Assembly: GCF_000719335.1 (NCBI RefSeq)
Contig: NZ_JOGB01000019.1
Span: forward strand, 62,001 to 126,000
Direction: 5' to 3'
Origin: Streptomyces sp. NRRL S-87
GTDB lineage: Bacteria; Actinomycetota; Actinomycetes; Streptomycetales; Streptomycetaceae
Length of the DNA stretch: 64,000 nucleotides
Shown here: positions 7,995 through 16,694 of the stretch, piece after piece
Numbering within the stretch: position 1 is the stretch's first letter
Layout of the letters: each line of letters starts with the position of its first letter
The notes under the pieces: generated by a model
The model's input: the letters and a program-made list of their open reading frames with translations, nothing else
Databases searched by the model: none
Told to the model about the DNA's origin: nothing
Translations under genes and position numbers: made by a program

Positions 7995-8001
7995 TCGTCA
8001 C

Positions 8002-8967
8002 ATGGCAGCAGCGAAGAAGGCCGTACCGGCCCCTGCGACGGCGAGGGCCACGAAGACGACGGCGACGAAGACCGCGAAGACGGCGACGACGGCGACGAAG
8101 ACCGCCAAGACGGCGGCCGGGCGGACGGCGGCCACCCGGACGGCGACCAGGAAGACGGCGGCCGCGCCGGCCGTGACGGCAGGAGCGGCCAAGCCGGAGT
8201 CCCGCCTCGCCATGGTGCGGCGCGCCCGCCGGATCAACCGCGAGCTGGCCGAGGTCTACCCGTACGCCCACCCCGAGCTGGACTTCCGCAACCCCTTCGA
8301 GCTGCTGGTCGCCACCGTGCTGTCGGCCCAGACCACCGACCTGCGGGTGAACCAGACCACCCCGGCCCTCTTCGCGAAGTACCCGACGCCCGAGGACATG
8401 GCCGCGGCCGTGCCCGAGGAGCTGGAGGAGATCATCCGGCCCACCGGGTTCTTCCGGGCCAAGGCGCGCTCGCTGCTGGGCCTGTCCGCGGCCCTGCGGG
8501 ACGACTTCGGCGGCACCGTGCCGGGCCGGCTGGAGGACCTCGTGACCCTTCCCGGCGTGGGCCGCAAGACCGCCCACGTCGTGCTGGGCAACGCCTTCGG
8601 CCGGCCCGGCATCACCGTGGACACCCACTTCGGCCGTCTGGTGCGGCGCTGGAAGTGGACCGCGCAGGAGGACCCGGAGAAGGTCGAGGCGGAGATCGGC
8701 GCGATCTTCCCGAAGAGCGAGTGGACGATGCTCTCGCACCGGGTGATCTTCCACGGCCGGCGGATCTGCCACGCCCGCCGGCCGGCCTGCGGCGCCTGCC
8801 CGATCGCCCCCCTGTGTCCGGCGTACGGGGAGGGCGAGACCGACCCGGAGAAGGCGAAGAAGCTGCTCAAGTACGAGATGGGCGGCCAGCCCGGCCAGCG
8901 GCTGAGCCCGCCCCCGGACTACCCGGGCAGGCCGGCCGCCCCGCTGGGCGCCGCCGCGGCCGACTGA
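8002..8967 (+). CDS. nth: Endonuclease III (DNA glycosylase/AP lyase)
   Basis: A 321-residue base-excision repair enzyme acting on oxidised pyrimidines. The helix-hairpin-helix [14 protein letters not shown] carries the catalytic lysine K189, and VDTHFGR the catalytic aspartate D207. A C-x6-C-x2-C-x5-C cluster near residues 256-271 binds 4Fe-4S. The first 60 or so residues are an unusual Lys/Ala/Thr-rich tail resembling a histone H1 tail. It is absent from E. coli Nth and probably improves DNA binding. The start is set by the leaderless -10 box. nth beside crp is conserved in actinobacteria. Confidence 0.95.
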   Translation: MAAAKKAVPAPATARATKTTATKTAKTATTATKTAKTAAGRTAATRTATRKTAAAPAVTAGAAKPESRLAMVRRARRINRELAEVYPYAHPELDFRNPFELLVATVLSAQTTDLRVNQTTPALFAKYPTPEDMAAAVPEELEEIIRPTGFFRAKARSLLGLSAALRDDFGGTVPGRLEDLVTLPGVGRKTAHVVLGNAFGRPGITVDTHFGRLVRRWKWTAQEDPEKVEAEIGAIFPKSEWTMLSHRVIFHGRRICHARRPACGACPIAPLCPAYGEGETDPEKAKKLLKYEMGGQPGQRLSPPPDYPGRPAAPLGAAAAD

Positions 8968-9049
8968 CCCGGTCCGCACCGGGGGAGGAACGAATCGGGC
9001 CTCCGGCGGCGTTGAGGCCGTCAGGGGCAGTACAGCGAACGGGGAGCCG

Positions 9050-9763
9050 ATGACAGGGGCGACACGGGCCGGCGGGTCCGGATCCACCGAATCCACGCGG
9101 ACGGGGCTGTCCACCGCCGGGTTGCCGTCGTGGCTGGACCCGGTGGTCGAGGCGGCGCGCACGGTCCGGCCGACCCAGCTGAGCAGGTTCCTGCCGCCCG
9201 CCGGCGACGACGTCCGCGAGTCCGCCGTCCTGATCCTCTTCGGCGACGGCGCCCAGGGCCCCGAGCTGCTGCTCATGGAACGCTCGGGAACGCTCCGCTC
9301 GCACGCCGGGCAGCCCTCCTTCCCCGGCGGCGCCCTCGATCCGGAGGACGGCGATCCGGAGGACGGCGCCCCGCTGCGCGCGGCGCTGCGCGAGGCCGAG
9401 GAGGAGACCGGGCTGGACCCGGCCGGGGTGCAGCTCTTCGGCGTGCTGCCGAAGCTCTTCATCCCGGTGAGCCGGTTCGCGGTCACCCCCGTGCTCGGCT
9501 GGTGGCGCGAGCCCAGCCCGGTCGGGGTGGTGGACCCGGCCGAGACCGCCCGGGTCTTCACGGTGCCCGTGGCGGATCTCACGGAGCCGGCCAACCGCGC
9601 CACGGTCGTGCACCCGAGCGGCTTCCAGGGCCCGGCATTCCTGGTCGAATCGGCTCTGGTCTGGGGTTTCACCGCCGGACTGATCGACCGGATCCTGCAC
9701 TACGCCGGCTGGGAGCGGCCCTGGGACCGCACCCGGGAGGTCCCGCTCGACCGGCTCTCGTGA
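9050..9763 (+). CDS. NUDIX hydrolase, CoA pyrophosphatase-like
   Basis: A 237-residue protein of the NudL/CoA-diphosphatase type. QPSFPGGALDPEDGD leads into ALREAEEETGLDP, the NUDIX metal box. A 15-bp tandem duplication (DPEDG twice) falls between the GG and the RE-x2-EE part and makes that loop five residues longer than the family norm. The start at 9050 follows GGGGAG. It lies five bases upstream of the MarP-like protease, the same pairing as Rv3672c-Rv3671c, so the two are probably co-transcribed. Activity on CoA is a family inference. Confidence 0.85.
   Translation: MTGATRAGGSGSTESTRTGLSTAGLPSWLDPVVEAARTVRPTQLSRFLPPAGDDVRESAVLILFGDGAQGPELLLMERSGTLRSHAGQPSFPGGALDPEDGDPEDGAPLRAALREAEEETGLDPAGVQLFGVLPKLFIPVSRFAVTPVLGWWREPSPVGVVDPAETARVFTVPVADLTEPANRATVVHPSGFQGPAFLVESALVWGFTAGLIDRILHYAGWERPWDRTREVPLDRLS
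9338..9367 (+). repeat. 15-bp tandem duplication inside NUDIX gene
   Basis: GATCCGGAGGACGGC occurs twice head to tail, in frame, adding DPEDG to the NUDIX loop. Identity is perfect, so it is recent or under selection. Confidence 0.8.
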
Positions 9764-9767
9764 GACG

Positions 9768-10994
9768 GTGGCCCACGTGAACGTGCTCGACCAGCTGAAC
9801 GTGCTGGACATCCTCCTGCTGGTCGCCGCCGTGTGGTTCGCGATCATCGGCTACCGCCAGGGGTTCGTCGTCGGCATCCTGTCCGTGATCGGCTTCCTCG
9901 GCGGCGGCCTCATCGCGGTGTCCGTGCTGCCGCTGATCTGGAACCAGGTCACGGACGAGGCCGCCGTGACCACGACGGCCGCCATCGTCGCGGTGGTCGT
10001 GGTGATCATCTGCGCCTCGATCGGCCAGGCCTTCACCACCCACCTGGGCAACAAGCTCAGGCGGCACATCACCTGGTCGCCCGCCCGTGCGCTGGACGCC
10101 ACGGGCGGCGCGCTGGTCAACGTGGTCGCCATGCTGCTGGTGGCGTGGCTCATCGGATCCGCGCTGGCGGGCAACCCGACCAACAGCCTCGGCAAGCAGG
10201 CCAACAAGTCCCAGGTGCTGTACGGGGTCTCCCAGCTGATGCCGCAACAGGCGGGCACGCTGTTCTCGGACTTCAGCTCCGTCCTCGCGCAGAACGGCTT
10301 CCCGCAGGTCTTCAGCCCGTTCTCCAACGAGCCCATCACCGAAGTGAGGGCGCCCGACCCGGCCCTTGCCCGGAGCCCCGTCGCGCAGCGCGCCAAGCGC
10401 TCCATCGTCAAGGTCGTGGGCACCGCGCCGAGCTGCAGCAAGGTGCTGGAGGGCACCGGCTTCGTCTTCGCCCGGCACCGCGTCATGACCAACGCCCACG
10501 TCGTCGGCGGCGTCTCGGAGCCCACCGTGCAGATAGGCGGTGAGGGGCGGCTGTACGAGGCGAAGGTCGTGCTCTACGACTGGCGGCGCGACATCGCCGT
10601 CCTCGACGTGCCCAAGCTCAAGGCGCCCCCGCTGGAGTTCACCGAGCCCGACGCGCGCAGCGGCAGCGGCGCGATCGTGGCCGGCTTCCCCGAGAACGGC
10701 TCGTACGACGTGCGCGCCGCCCGGGTGCGCGGCCGGATCAACGCCAACGGCCCGGACATCTACCACCGGGGCACGGTCCGCCGTGACGTCTACTCGCTGT
10801 ACGCGACGGTGCGCCAGGGCAACTCCGGCGGCCCGCTCCTGACCCCCGAGGGCCAGGTGTACGGCGTGGTCTTCGCGAAGTCCCTGGACGACCCGAACAC
10901 GGGGTACGCCCTGACGGCCGACGAGATCCGGGACGACATCCAGGACGGCCAGCTGGCCACCCGCCGCGTCACGAGCGAGGGCTGCGCCCTCTGA
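9768..10994 (+). CDS. MarP-like membrane-anchored serine protease
   Basis: A 408-residue protein. Residues 1-150 hold four hydrophobic segments of the CvpA type. A chymotrypsin-like periplasmic domain follows, with the triad H244 (TNAHVV), D275 (RRDIAVLD) and S353 (QGNSGGPL). Two cysteines flank the domain (C near 219 and 406) and may form a disulfide. The architecture is that of M. tuberculosis MarP (Rv3671c), an acid-resistance protease. It starts with GTG five bases after the NUDIX stop. The Streptomyces substrate is unknown; cell-wall hydrolase processing is a reasonable inference. Confidence 0.92.
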   Translation: MAHVNVLDQLNVLDILLLVAAVWFAIIGYRQGFVVGILSVIGFLGGGLIAVSVLPLIWNQVTDEAAVTTTAAIVAVVVVIICASIGQAFTTHLGNKLRRHITWSPARALDATGGALVNVVAMLLVAWLIGSALAGNPTNSLGKQANKSQVLYGVSQLMPQQAGTLFSDFSSVLAQNGFPQVFSPFSNEPITEVRAPDPALARSPVAQRAKRSIVKVVGTAPSCSKVLEGTGFVFARHRVMTNAHVVGGVSEPTVQIGGEGRLYEAKVVLYDWRRDIAVLDVPKLKAPPLEFTEPDARSGSGAIVAGFPENGSYDVRAARVRGRINANGPDIYHRGTVRRDVYSLYATVRQGNSGGPLLTPEGQVYGVVFAKSLDDPNTGYALTADEIRDDIQDGQLATRRVTSEGCAL

Positions 10995-11029
10995 GGCGCG
11001 TCCCGGAGCCGGGCCGGTCCTCCTGCGCC

Positions 11030-11209
11030 CTAGCTGCGGGTATGCCGCAGCCGGGCCGAGACCCAGCGGGCCCGGCGGCGCAGGATACGCGGGATGTCGA
11101 GGCGTGGGTCGGGGCCCTCAGCGGGGCCGCCGACCCTCTCGTGGGAGCCCAGCGGCGCTGCTGAGCGGCGGTTGCGTGCGGAGTCACCGTAGTCGTGCGT
11201 CCAGCCCAT
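11030..11209 (-). CDS. Small conserved-looking basic protein (59 aa)
   Basis: A 59-residue open frame starting MGWTHDYGDSARNRR and ending in an arginine-rich stretch with RILRRRARWVSARL. About 86% of third codon positions are G or C, as in neighbouring genes, while the other frames look random; this is the main support. It is basic (many Arg), has no signal peptide or membrane segment, and could bind nucleic acid. No strong ribosome site precedes it. It lies convergent to the MarP-like gene, 35 bp past its stop. I do not recognise a family. Confidence 0.5.
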   Translation of the reverse strand: MGWTHDYGDSARNRRSAAPLGSHERVGGPAEGPDPRLDIPRILRRRARWVSARLRHTRS

Positions 11210-11313
11210 ACTTCGACGTCTGCCCGGGCCTCATGGTCCGTAACCGTGCGGGGGAGGGCCAATTGGCCTATGCGCGGGGCATGTGAACGTTCGACGTACG
11301 CGTGTTCAACACG

Positions 11314-11339
11314 GGGTCCGACGGATCCCCGTCGGACCC
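11314..11339 (-). terminator. Terminator hairpin at end of alpha/beta hydrolase gene
   Basis: Perfect 11-bp stem (GGGTCCGACGG and its complement) with loop ATCC, abutting the stop codon at 11340. Confidence 0.65.
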
Positions 11340-12299
11340 TCAGCGGTCGGGCTCGGGGTCCTTCAGCCAGTTGACGAGCTCCGTCGAGAAGGCCACCGGG
11401 TCCTCCTCGTGCGGGAAGTGCCCGAGGCCGTCGAACAGCCGCCAGCGGTACGGCGCTTCGACGTACTCGCCGGAGCCCGCGGCGCTGCGGGTGCGCATCA
11501 CCGGATCCAGCGACCCGTGCAGGTGCAGCGTCGGCACCCGCACCGGACGCTTCATCCGGCGGTAGAACTGCACGCCGTCGGGGCGGGCCATCGAGCGGAC
11601 CAGCCACCGGTACGGCTCGATCGAGCAGTGCGCGGTGGAGGGGATGCACATGGCGCGCTGGTAGACCCGTACGTCCTCGTCCTCGGGCAGCCGCGGGCCG
11701 GACCAGTCCCGGATCAGGTCGCCCACCAGGGCGCCGCCGTCCGCGACCAGCCGTCGCTCGGGCAGCCAGGGCCGCTGGAAGCCCCAGATGTGCGACCCGG
11801 CCCGGCTCTGCGTGTAGTCGGCCAGCATCGCCGAGCGCCAGCGCCGCGGGTGCGGCATCGAGGAGACCACAAGGCGGCGCACCAGCTTGGGGCGCATCAC
11901 GGCCGCGGTCCAGGCGAGGTAGCCGCCCAGGTCGTGGCCGACCAGGGCGGCGTCGGGCTCGCCGAGGGACCGTACGACCCCGGTGATGTCCAGCGCGAGG
12001 TTGGCGGGGTCGTAGCCGCGGGGGGTGCGGTCGCTGCCGCCCACCCCGCGCAGGTCCATCGCCACGGCCCGGTAGCCCGCGTCGGCCAGCGCGGTCAGCT
12101 GGTGGCGCCAGGTCCACCAGAACTGCGGGAAGCCGTGCAGGAGCAGGACGAGCGGCCCGTCGCCGAGCTCGGCGACGTGGAAGCGCGCACCGTTGGCCGC
12201 CACGTCGCGGTGCAGCACCTTCCTCCCGTCAGGGAGGTCGAGCCGGACCGCCGTGGCGGCGGTGGGCGGGGTGCCGGGGTCGGGTGTCGGGGCCGTCAT
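11340..12299 (-). CDS. Alpha/beta hydrolase, epoxide hydrolase-like
   Basis: A 319-residue alpha/beta-fold enzyme. HGFPQFWWTWRHQ (from residue 55) is the oxyanion-hole region of epoxide hydrolases and haloalkane dehalogenases. The nucleophile is an aspartate (D123 in GHDLGG) rather than serine, consistent with epoxide hydrolase chemistry. LHGSLDPVM and GLGHFPHEEDP supply the acid and histidine. Its place next to MarP matches EphE (Rv3670). The start overlaps the stop of the holin-fold gene by four bases, so the two form an operon. The natural epoxide substrate is unknown. Confidence 0.87.
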   Translation of the reverse strand: MTAPTPDPGTPPTAATAVRLDLPDGRKVLHRDVAANGARFHVAELGDGPLVLLLHGFPQFWWTWRHQLTALADAGYRAVAMDLRGVGGSDRTPRGYDPANLALDITGVVRSLGEPDAALVGHDLGGYLAWTAAVMRPKLVRRLVVSSMPHPRRWRSAMLADYTQSRAGSHIWGFQRPWLPERRLVADGGALVGDLIRDWSGPRLPEDEDVRVYQRAMCIPSTAHCSIEPYRWLVRSMARPDGVQFYRRMKRPVRVPTLHLHGSLDPVMRTRSAAGSGEYVEAPYRWRLFDGLGHFPHEEDPVAFSTELVNWLKDPEPDR

Positions 12300-12754
12300 G
12301 AGGACGAGCGTGCCACACCCACGGCCTTGGCACTGACCGGCCGCGGGTGCGGCTTGACGGTGCTGACGACCGCCGCGGTCTCCTTGATGGAGGCGATCGA
12401 CTTCTCCGGCGGGCTGATCTTCTTGAGCTTGGAGACGGCGAACAGCGAGAGCACGCCGGCGACCAGCAGGAACACGCCGCCGACGATCAGGAAGGACCAG
12501 GCCAGTCCGAGGCCGAGGTTGTGGATCCCGTACGCCGCGGCGAAGCTCAGCACCGGCACCGCGAACAGCGCCAGCGTGCCGGCGACGCCGATCGCGCCAC
12601 CGCCGATGCCCACGCGCTTGACGTCCTCGCGGATCTCGGCCTTGGCGAGGGCGATCTCGTCGTGCACGAGGGCCGACATCTCGGCGGTGGCGACGGCGAC
12701 CAGCTGGCCGAGACTGCGCTCCACCTCTTGCGGCTCCTGGCCCACTGCGCTCAT
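12296..12754 (-). CDS. Phage-holin-fold (Actino_Holin-E type) membrane protein
   Basis: A 152-residue protein starting MSAVGQEPQEVERS. An amphipathic cytoplasmic helix (SLGQLVAVATAEMSALVHDE) is followed by two transmembrane segments around residues 55-75 and 84-110, then a Lys/Pro-rich tail. This is the PF07332-type putative actinobacterial holin family, which is chromosomal and not part of a prophage here. The start at 12754 follows GAGGGAGA. Its counterpart at the mycobacterial locus is Rv3669. A role in envelope stress or in supporting the neighbouring enzymes is only inferred. Confidence 0.83.
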   Translation of the reverse strand: MSAVGQEPQEVERSLGQLVAVATAEMSALVHDEIALAKAEIREDVKRVGIGGGAIGVAGTLALFAVPVLSFAAAYGIHNLGLGLAWSFLIVGGVFLLVAGVLSLFAVSKLKKISPPEKSIASIKETAAVVSTVKPHPRPVSAKAVGVARSSS

Positions 12755-12828
12755 CGCTGTCTCCCTCACTCGTCCGGGCTCGTCCTGGGGTCCCTCCCCG
12801 CGGTAGCCGGGGGAGGCCTGCTGTCAGA

Positions 12829-14331
12829 TCATGCCGGACTGTCGCCGTCGGCGCTGGACGCGGTGGCCGATCCGGCCGCGGGTCCCGTGGTTCCGGCCGC
12901 GCCGCCGGTCCCTCGGGCGGCCAGCTGCGCCCGGCGCCGGTGCTCCGCCGCCTTGGCCTCGTGGATCGCGGCCATCCGCAGGTGGTAGGCCGGGTTCTCC
13001 TGCTCGTAGATGTCGGGGATGCCGTCCTGGTCCTCGTCGAGCTCCTCGGCCGCGGTCAGCGCCCGGTACGTGCGGTCGCGCAGCTTGAGCAGGATCCCGG
13101 AGAGCACGGCGGCGATCAGGGAGCCCATGAGGACGGCGGCCTTGACCTCGTCGGCCAGGACGGCGTCCTCGGTGAACGCGAGCTCGCCGATCAGCAGCGA
13201 CACCGTGAACCCGATGCCGGCCAGGGAGGCCACGGCGAAGACGTCGGGCCACTGCAGGTCGGGGTTGAGCGACGCCCGGGTGAAGCGGGCCGCCGACCAC
13301 GTGCCGCCGAAGATGCCGACGGCCTTGCCCACCACCAGACCGAGGACCACACCCAGCGTCTCGGGGCGGGTGAACACCTCGGCGAGCGCCCCGCCGGAGA
13401 GGGTCACGCCGGCGGAGAAGAGCGCGAAGAGCGGTACCGCGAAGCCGGCGGAGAGCGGTCGGACCAGGTGCTCGATGTGCTCGCCGGGGGACTGCTCCTC
13501 GCCCTCGGCGCGGGTGCAGCGCAGCATCAGGCCCATGGCCACGCCGGCGATGGTGGCGTGGACGCCGCTGTTGTACATCAGGCCCCAGACGGCCAGCGCC
13601 AGCGGCACGTACACGTACCAGCCCCGCACCCCCCTGCGCAGCAGGAACCAGAACAGGGCCAGGCCCAGGAACGCGCCGACGAGCTGCGGGAAGCGGATCT
13701 CGCTGGTGAAGAAGATCGCGATGATCAGGATGGCGAAGAGGTCGTCCACCACGGCGAGGGTCAGCAGGAAGGCGCGCAGCGCGGAGGGCAGCCAGGTGCC
13801 GATGACGGCGAGGACGCCGAGCGCGAAGGCGATGTCGGTGGCGGTGGGCACGGCCCAGCCGTCCAGCGTGCCGCCCCCGATGGTGTTCACCAGGGTGTAG
13901 ACCAGGGCGGGTACGGCCATGCCGCAGACGGCCGCGATGACCGGGAGGGCGGCGGCCTTGGGGTCGCGCAGGTCGCCCGCGACGAGCTCGCGTTTGAGCT
14001 CGATGCCGGCCACGAAGAAGAACACCGCGAGCAGCCCGTCGGCGGCCCAGTGCTGGACGGAGAGGTCCAGCCCGAGGGCCGCGGGGCCGAAGTGGAAGTC
14101 GCTGACGGTGGTGTAGCTGTCGGCGAGGGCCGGGATGTTCGCCCACAGCAGGGCGGCGACCGCGGCCGCCAGGAGCAGGACGCCACCGACCGTCTCGGTG
14201 CGCAGGGCGTCGGCGACGTACCGGCGCTCGGGCAGGGAGAGGAGGCCAAGGAACCGGCGGCCGGAGCGGTCTTCGGAGGCCGGGTCGGCGGGGGTGCCGG
14301 TGGGGGAGGGCGGCAGCGAGGGCGAGGCCAC
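12829..14331 (-). CDS. nhaA: Na+/H+ antiporter NhaA with Ca-binding-like tail
   Basis: A 500-residue NhaA. About 12 membrane segments span residues 45-420. The paired aspartates D196-D197 (LAVVDDLFA) are the sodium/proton site, and TATDIAFALG (D166) lies in the discontinuous helix. The core ends near residue 420. An extra C-terminal 80 residues start with DEDQDGIPDIYEQ (D432, D434, D436, D440), which has the spacing of an EF-hand or thrombospondin-3 calcium loop, then an alanine-rich helix and disordered end. E. coli NhaA lacks this tail. It is a single gene, downstream of the AT-richer gap after acsA. Confidence 0.93.
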   Translation of the reverse strand: MASPSLPPSPTGTPADPASEDRSGRRFLGLLSLPERRYVADALRTETVGGVLLLAAAVAALLWANIPALADSYTTVSDFHFGPAALGLDLSVQHWAADGLLAVFFFVAGIELKRELVAGDLRDPKAAALPVIAAVCGMAVPALVYTLVNTIGGGTLDGWAVPTATDIAFALGVLAVIGTWLPSALRAFLLTLAVVDDLFAILIIAIFFTSEIRFPQLVGAFLGLALFWFLLRRGVRGWYVYVPLALAVWGLMYNSGVHATIAGVAMGLMLRCTRAEGEEQSPGEHIEHLVRPLSAGFAVPLFALFSAGVTLSGGALAEVFTRPETLGVVLGLVVGKAVGIFGGTWSAARFTRASLNPDLQWPDVFAVASLAGIGFTVSLLIGELAFTEDAVLADEVKAAVLMGSLIAAVLSGILLKLRDRTYRALTAAEELDEDQDGIPDIYEQENPAYHLRMAAIHEAKAAEHRRRAQLAARGTGGAAGTTGPAAGSATASSADGDSPA

Positions 14332-14491
14332 GGTGGGGCACCTCCGGTGGTCGACGGCATGGCAACGGCAGTTGCCGACCAGACTTCCCGGCTCACCCTG
14401 AGACTTCAGCGCCTTGAATATTGACGCTTCCTTGATTTTACAGGGTGCGCTCTCGCGAGGTCATATCGGACGATCTTCACCCTAAATGCCG

Positions 14492-14528
14492 GGAGGGCAT
14501 CCGGCGCGTGGTGCGCCGGACGCCCTCC
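14492..14528 (-). terminator. Terminator hairpin after acsA
   Basis: A 16-bp stem with one mismatch and a 5-base loop, 18 bases beyond the acsA stop on the minus strand. Confidence 0.7.
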
Positions 14529-14545
14529 GTGGCGTTGTGCCGGGA

Positions 14546-16507
14546 TCAGTCCTCGCTGGCGGCGCTCGGCAGCTTGTCCTGGATCAGGGACATCACCGAG
14601 GAGTCGGTCAGCGTGGTGACGTCACCCAGCTCGCGGTTCTCGGCCACGTCGCGCAGCAGGCGGCGCATGATCTTGCCGGAGCGGGTCTTGGGCAGCTCGG
14701 CCACCGGCAGGATCCGCTTCGGCTTGGCGATCGGACCGAGGGTGGCGCCCACGTGGTTGCGCAGCTCCGCGACCAGGCCCTCGTCCTCGCTGGCGGTGCC
14801 GCGCAGGATCACGAAGGCGACGATGGCCTGGCCGGTGGTCTCGTCGGCGGCGCCCACGACGGCCGCCTCGGCGACCGCCGGGTGCGAGACCAGCGCGGAC
14901 TCGACCTCGGTGGTCGAGATGTTGTGGCCGGACACGAGCATCACGTCGTCGACGCGGCCGAGCAGCCAGATGTCGCCGTCGTCGTCCTTCTTCGCGCCGT
15001 CGCCGGCGAAGTACTTGCCCTCGAAGCGGGACCAGTAGGTGTCGATGAACCGCTGGTCGTCACCCCAGATGGTGCGCAGCATGGACGGCCACGGCTCGGT
15101 CAGCACGAGGTAGCCGCCGCCCCCGTTCGGGACCTCGTGGGCCTCGTCGTCCACCACGGTGGCGGCGATGCCGGGCAGCGGGCGCTGGGCCGAGCCGGGC
15201 TTGGTCTCGGTGACGCCCGGCAGCGGGGAGATCATCATGGCGCCGGTCTCGGTCTGCCACCAGGTGTCCACGATCGGGCAGCGGCCGCCGCCGATGTGCT
15301 CCCGGTACCAGATCCACGCCTCGGGGTTGATCGGTTCGCCCACCGAGCCCAGGATGCGCAGGCTCGACAGGTCGAACTTGGCGGGGATGTCGTCTCCCCA
15401 CTTCATGAACGTGCGGATGGCCGTCGGCGCGGTGTAGAGGATCGTGACGCCGTACTTCTGCACGACCTCCCAGAACCGGCCCTGGTGGGGGGTGTCGGGG
15501 GTGCCCTCGTACATGACCTGGGTCGCGCCGTTGGCCAGCGGGCCGTAGACGATGTACGAGTGGCCCGTCACCCAGCCGATGTCGGCGGTGCACCAGTAGA
15601 CGTCGGTCTCCGGCTTGAGGTCGAAGACCGCGTGGTGGGTGTAGGCCGCCTGGGTGAGGTAGCCGCCGGAGGTGTGCAGGATGCCCTTGGGCTTACCCGT
15701 CGTACCCGAGGTGTAGAGGATGAACAGCGGGTGCTCGGCGTCGAAGGCCTGCGGGGCGTGCTCGGTGGACTGGCGGCCGACCAGCTCGTGCCACCAGACG
15801 TCGCGGCCTTCGGTGAAGGCGGTGTCCTGGCCGGTGCGGCGTACCACCAGCACGTTGCGGACCTGCGGGCACTTGTCCAGGGCCTCGTCGATGGCGGGCT
15901 TGAGGGCGCTCGGCTTGCCGCGGCGGTAGCCGCCGTCGGCGGTGATGACGAGCTTGGCGTCGGCGTCCTGGATGCGGGAGGCGACGGCGTCGGCGGAGAA
16001 CCCGCCGAAGACCACCGAGTGCGCGGCGCCGACGCGGGCGCAGGCGAGCATCGCGACGACGGCCTCGGGGATCATCGGGAGGTAGACCGCGACCCGGTCG
16101 CCGGCCTCGACGCCCAGCTCGGTCAGGGCGTTGGCGGCCCGGGAGACCTCGTCCTTGAGCTCGGCGTAGGTGATGCTGCGGCTGTCGCCGGGCTCGCCCT
16201 CGAAGTGGATGGCGACGCGGTCGCCGTGGCCGGCCTCCACGTGGCGGTCCACGCAGTTGTACGCCACGTTGAGCTTGCCGTCGGCGAACCACTTCGCGAA
16301 GGGCGGGTTGCTCCAGTCGAGCGTCTCGGTCGGCTCGGTGGCCCAGGTCAGCCGCCGGGCCTGGGTGGCCCAGAAGCCCAGCCGGTCCGCCGCGGCGTCC
16401 TCGTACGCCTGCGCCGTGACGTTGGCGTGGGCGGCCAGACCGGCGGGCGGTGCGAACCGCCGCTCCTCCTTGAGCAGGTTGGCCAGGCTTTCGTTGCTCA
16501 CCGACAT
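14546..16507 (-). CDS. acsA: Acetyl-CoA synthetase
   Basis: A 653-residue AMP-forming acetyl-CoA synthetase that makes acetyl-CoA from acetate, ATP and CoA. Seen are YTSGTTGKPKG (phosphate-binding P-loop), the WWQTETG adenylate motif, and TRSGKIMRR near the C-terminus, whose K612 is the lysine normally silenced by acetylation. It matches the usual length. The ATG at 16507 follows GGGAAAGGGAG. It is monocistronic, with a hairpin downstream. A pair of GTNAC motifs lies upstream. S. coelicolor acsA is SCO3563 in the same relative place. Confidence 0.96.
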   Translation of the reverse strand: MSVSNESLANLLKEERRFAPPAGLAAHANVTAQAYEDAAADRLGFWATQARRLTWATEPTETLDWSNPPFAKWFADGKLNVAYNCVDRHVEAGHGDRVAIHFEGEPGDSRSITYAELKDEVSRAANALTELGVEAGDRVAVYLPMIPEAVVAMLACARVGAAHSVVFGGFSADAVASRIQDADAKLVITADGGYRRGKPSALKPAIDEALDKCPQVRNVLVVRRTGQDTAFTEGRDVWWHELVGRQSTEHAPQAFDAEHPLFILYTSGTTGKPKGILHTSGGYLTQAAYTHHAVFDLKPETDVYWCTADIGWVTGHSYIVYGPLANGATQVMYEGTPDTPHQGRFWEVVQKYGVTILYTAPTAIRTFMKWGDDIPAKFDLSSLRILGSVGEPINPEAWIWYREHIGGGRCPIVDTWWQTETGAMMISPLPGVTETKPGSAQRPLPGIAATVVDDEAHEVPNGGGGYLVLTEPWPSMLRTIWGDDQRFIDTYWSRFEGKYFAGDGAKKDDDGDIWLLGRVDDVMLVSGHNISTTEVESALVSHPAVAEAAVVGAADETTGQAIVAFVILRGTASEDEGLVAELRNHVGATLGPIAKPKRILPVAELPKTRSGKIMRRLLRDVAENRELGDVTTLTDSSVMSLIQDKLPSAASED

Positions 16508-16566
16508 CTCCCTTTCCCAGGGTGTCCGTTGTGTCCCGGGTCATAGCTCATCAGGCACGGGCCCGG

Positions 16567-16581
16567 GTGACAAGGGGTAAC
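16567..16581. promoter_or_regulatory. GTNAC pair upstream of acsA (weak GlnR-like site)
   Basis: GTGAC-AAGGG-GTAAC. GlnR boxes consist of two GTNAC-like blocks spaced by six bases; here the spacer is five, so this is only suggestive. It lies about 60 bp upstream of the acsA start. Confidence 0.2.
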
Positions 16582-16630
16582 CGGAAATTGGTTTAGACCT
16601 GTAGCCGGACGGTGGACGTGCGCAGCGGAA

Positions 16631-16662
16631 GGCCCTCCCCGCTGCAGGGTGCGGGGAGGGCC
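16631..16662 (-). terminator. Terminator hairpin after SulP-carbonic anhydrase gene
   Basis: Perfect 12-bp stem (GGCCCTCCCCGC with its complement) and an 8-base loop, 33 bases past the stop at 16695. Confidence 0.7.
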
Positions 16663-16694
16663 ATACGGTCTCACGTACGACGGGGTGCTCCGGT

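Larger units (their letters stand above)
7632..8001. other. crp-nth divergent control region
   Basis: A 370-bp gap with no credible gene. It carries a Crp-like site (7698-7713) about 68 bp upstream of crp, an intervening GC-rich segment, and the leaderless nth promoter at its right end. Confidence 0.5.

Noticed and set aside
11104..11286. Plus-strand 60-codon frame opposite the 59-residue protein
   Set aside because: Poor codon bias and no ribosome site compared with the minus-strand frame.
12296..12754. Prophage holin
   Set aside because: Chromosomal holin-fold family with conserved neighbours; no endolysin or phage genes nearby.
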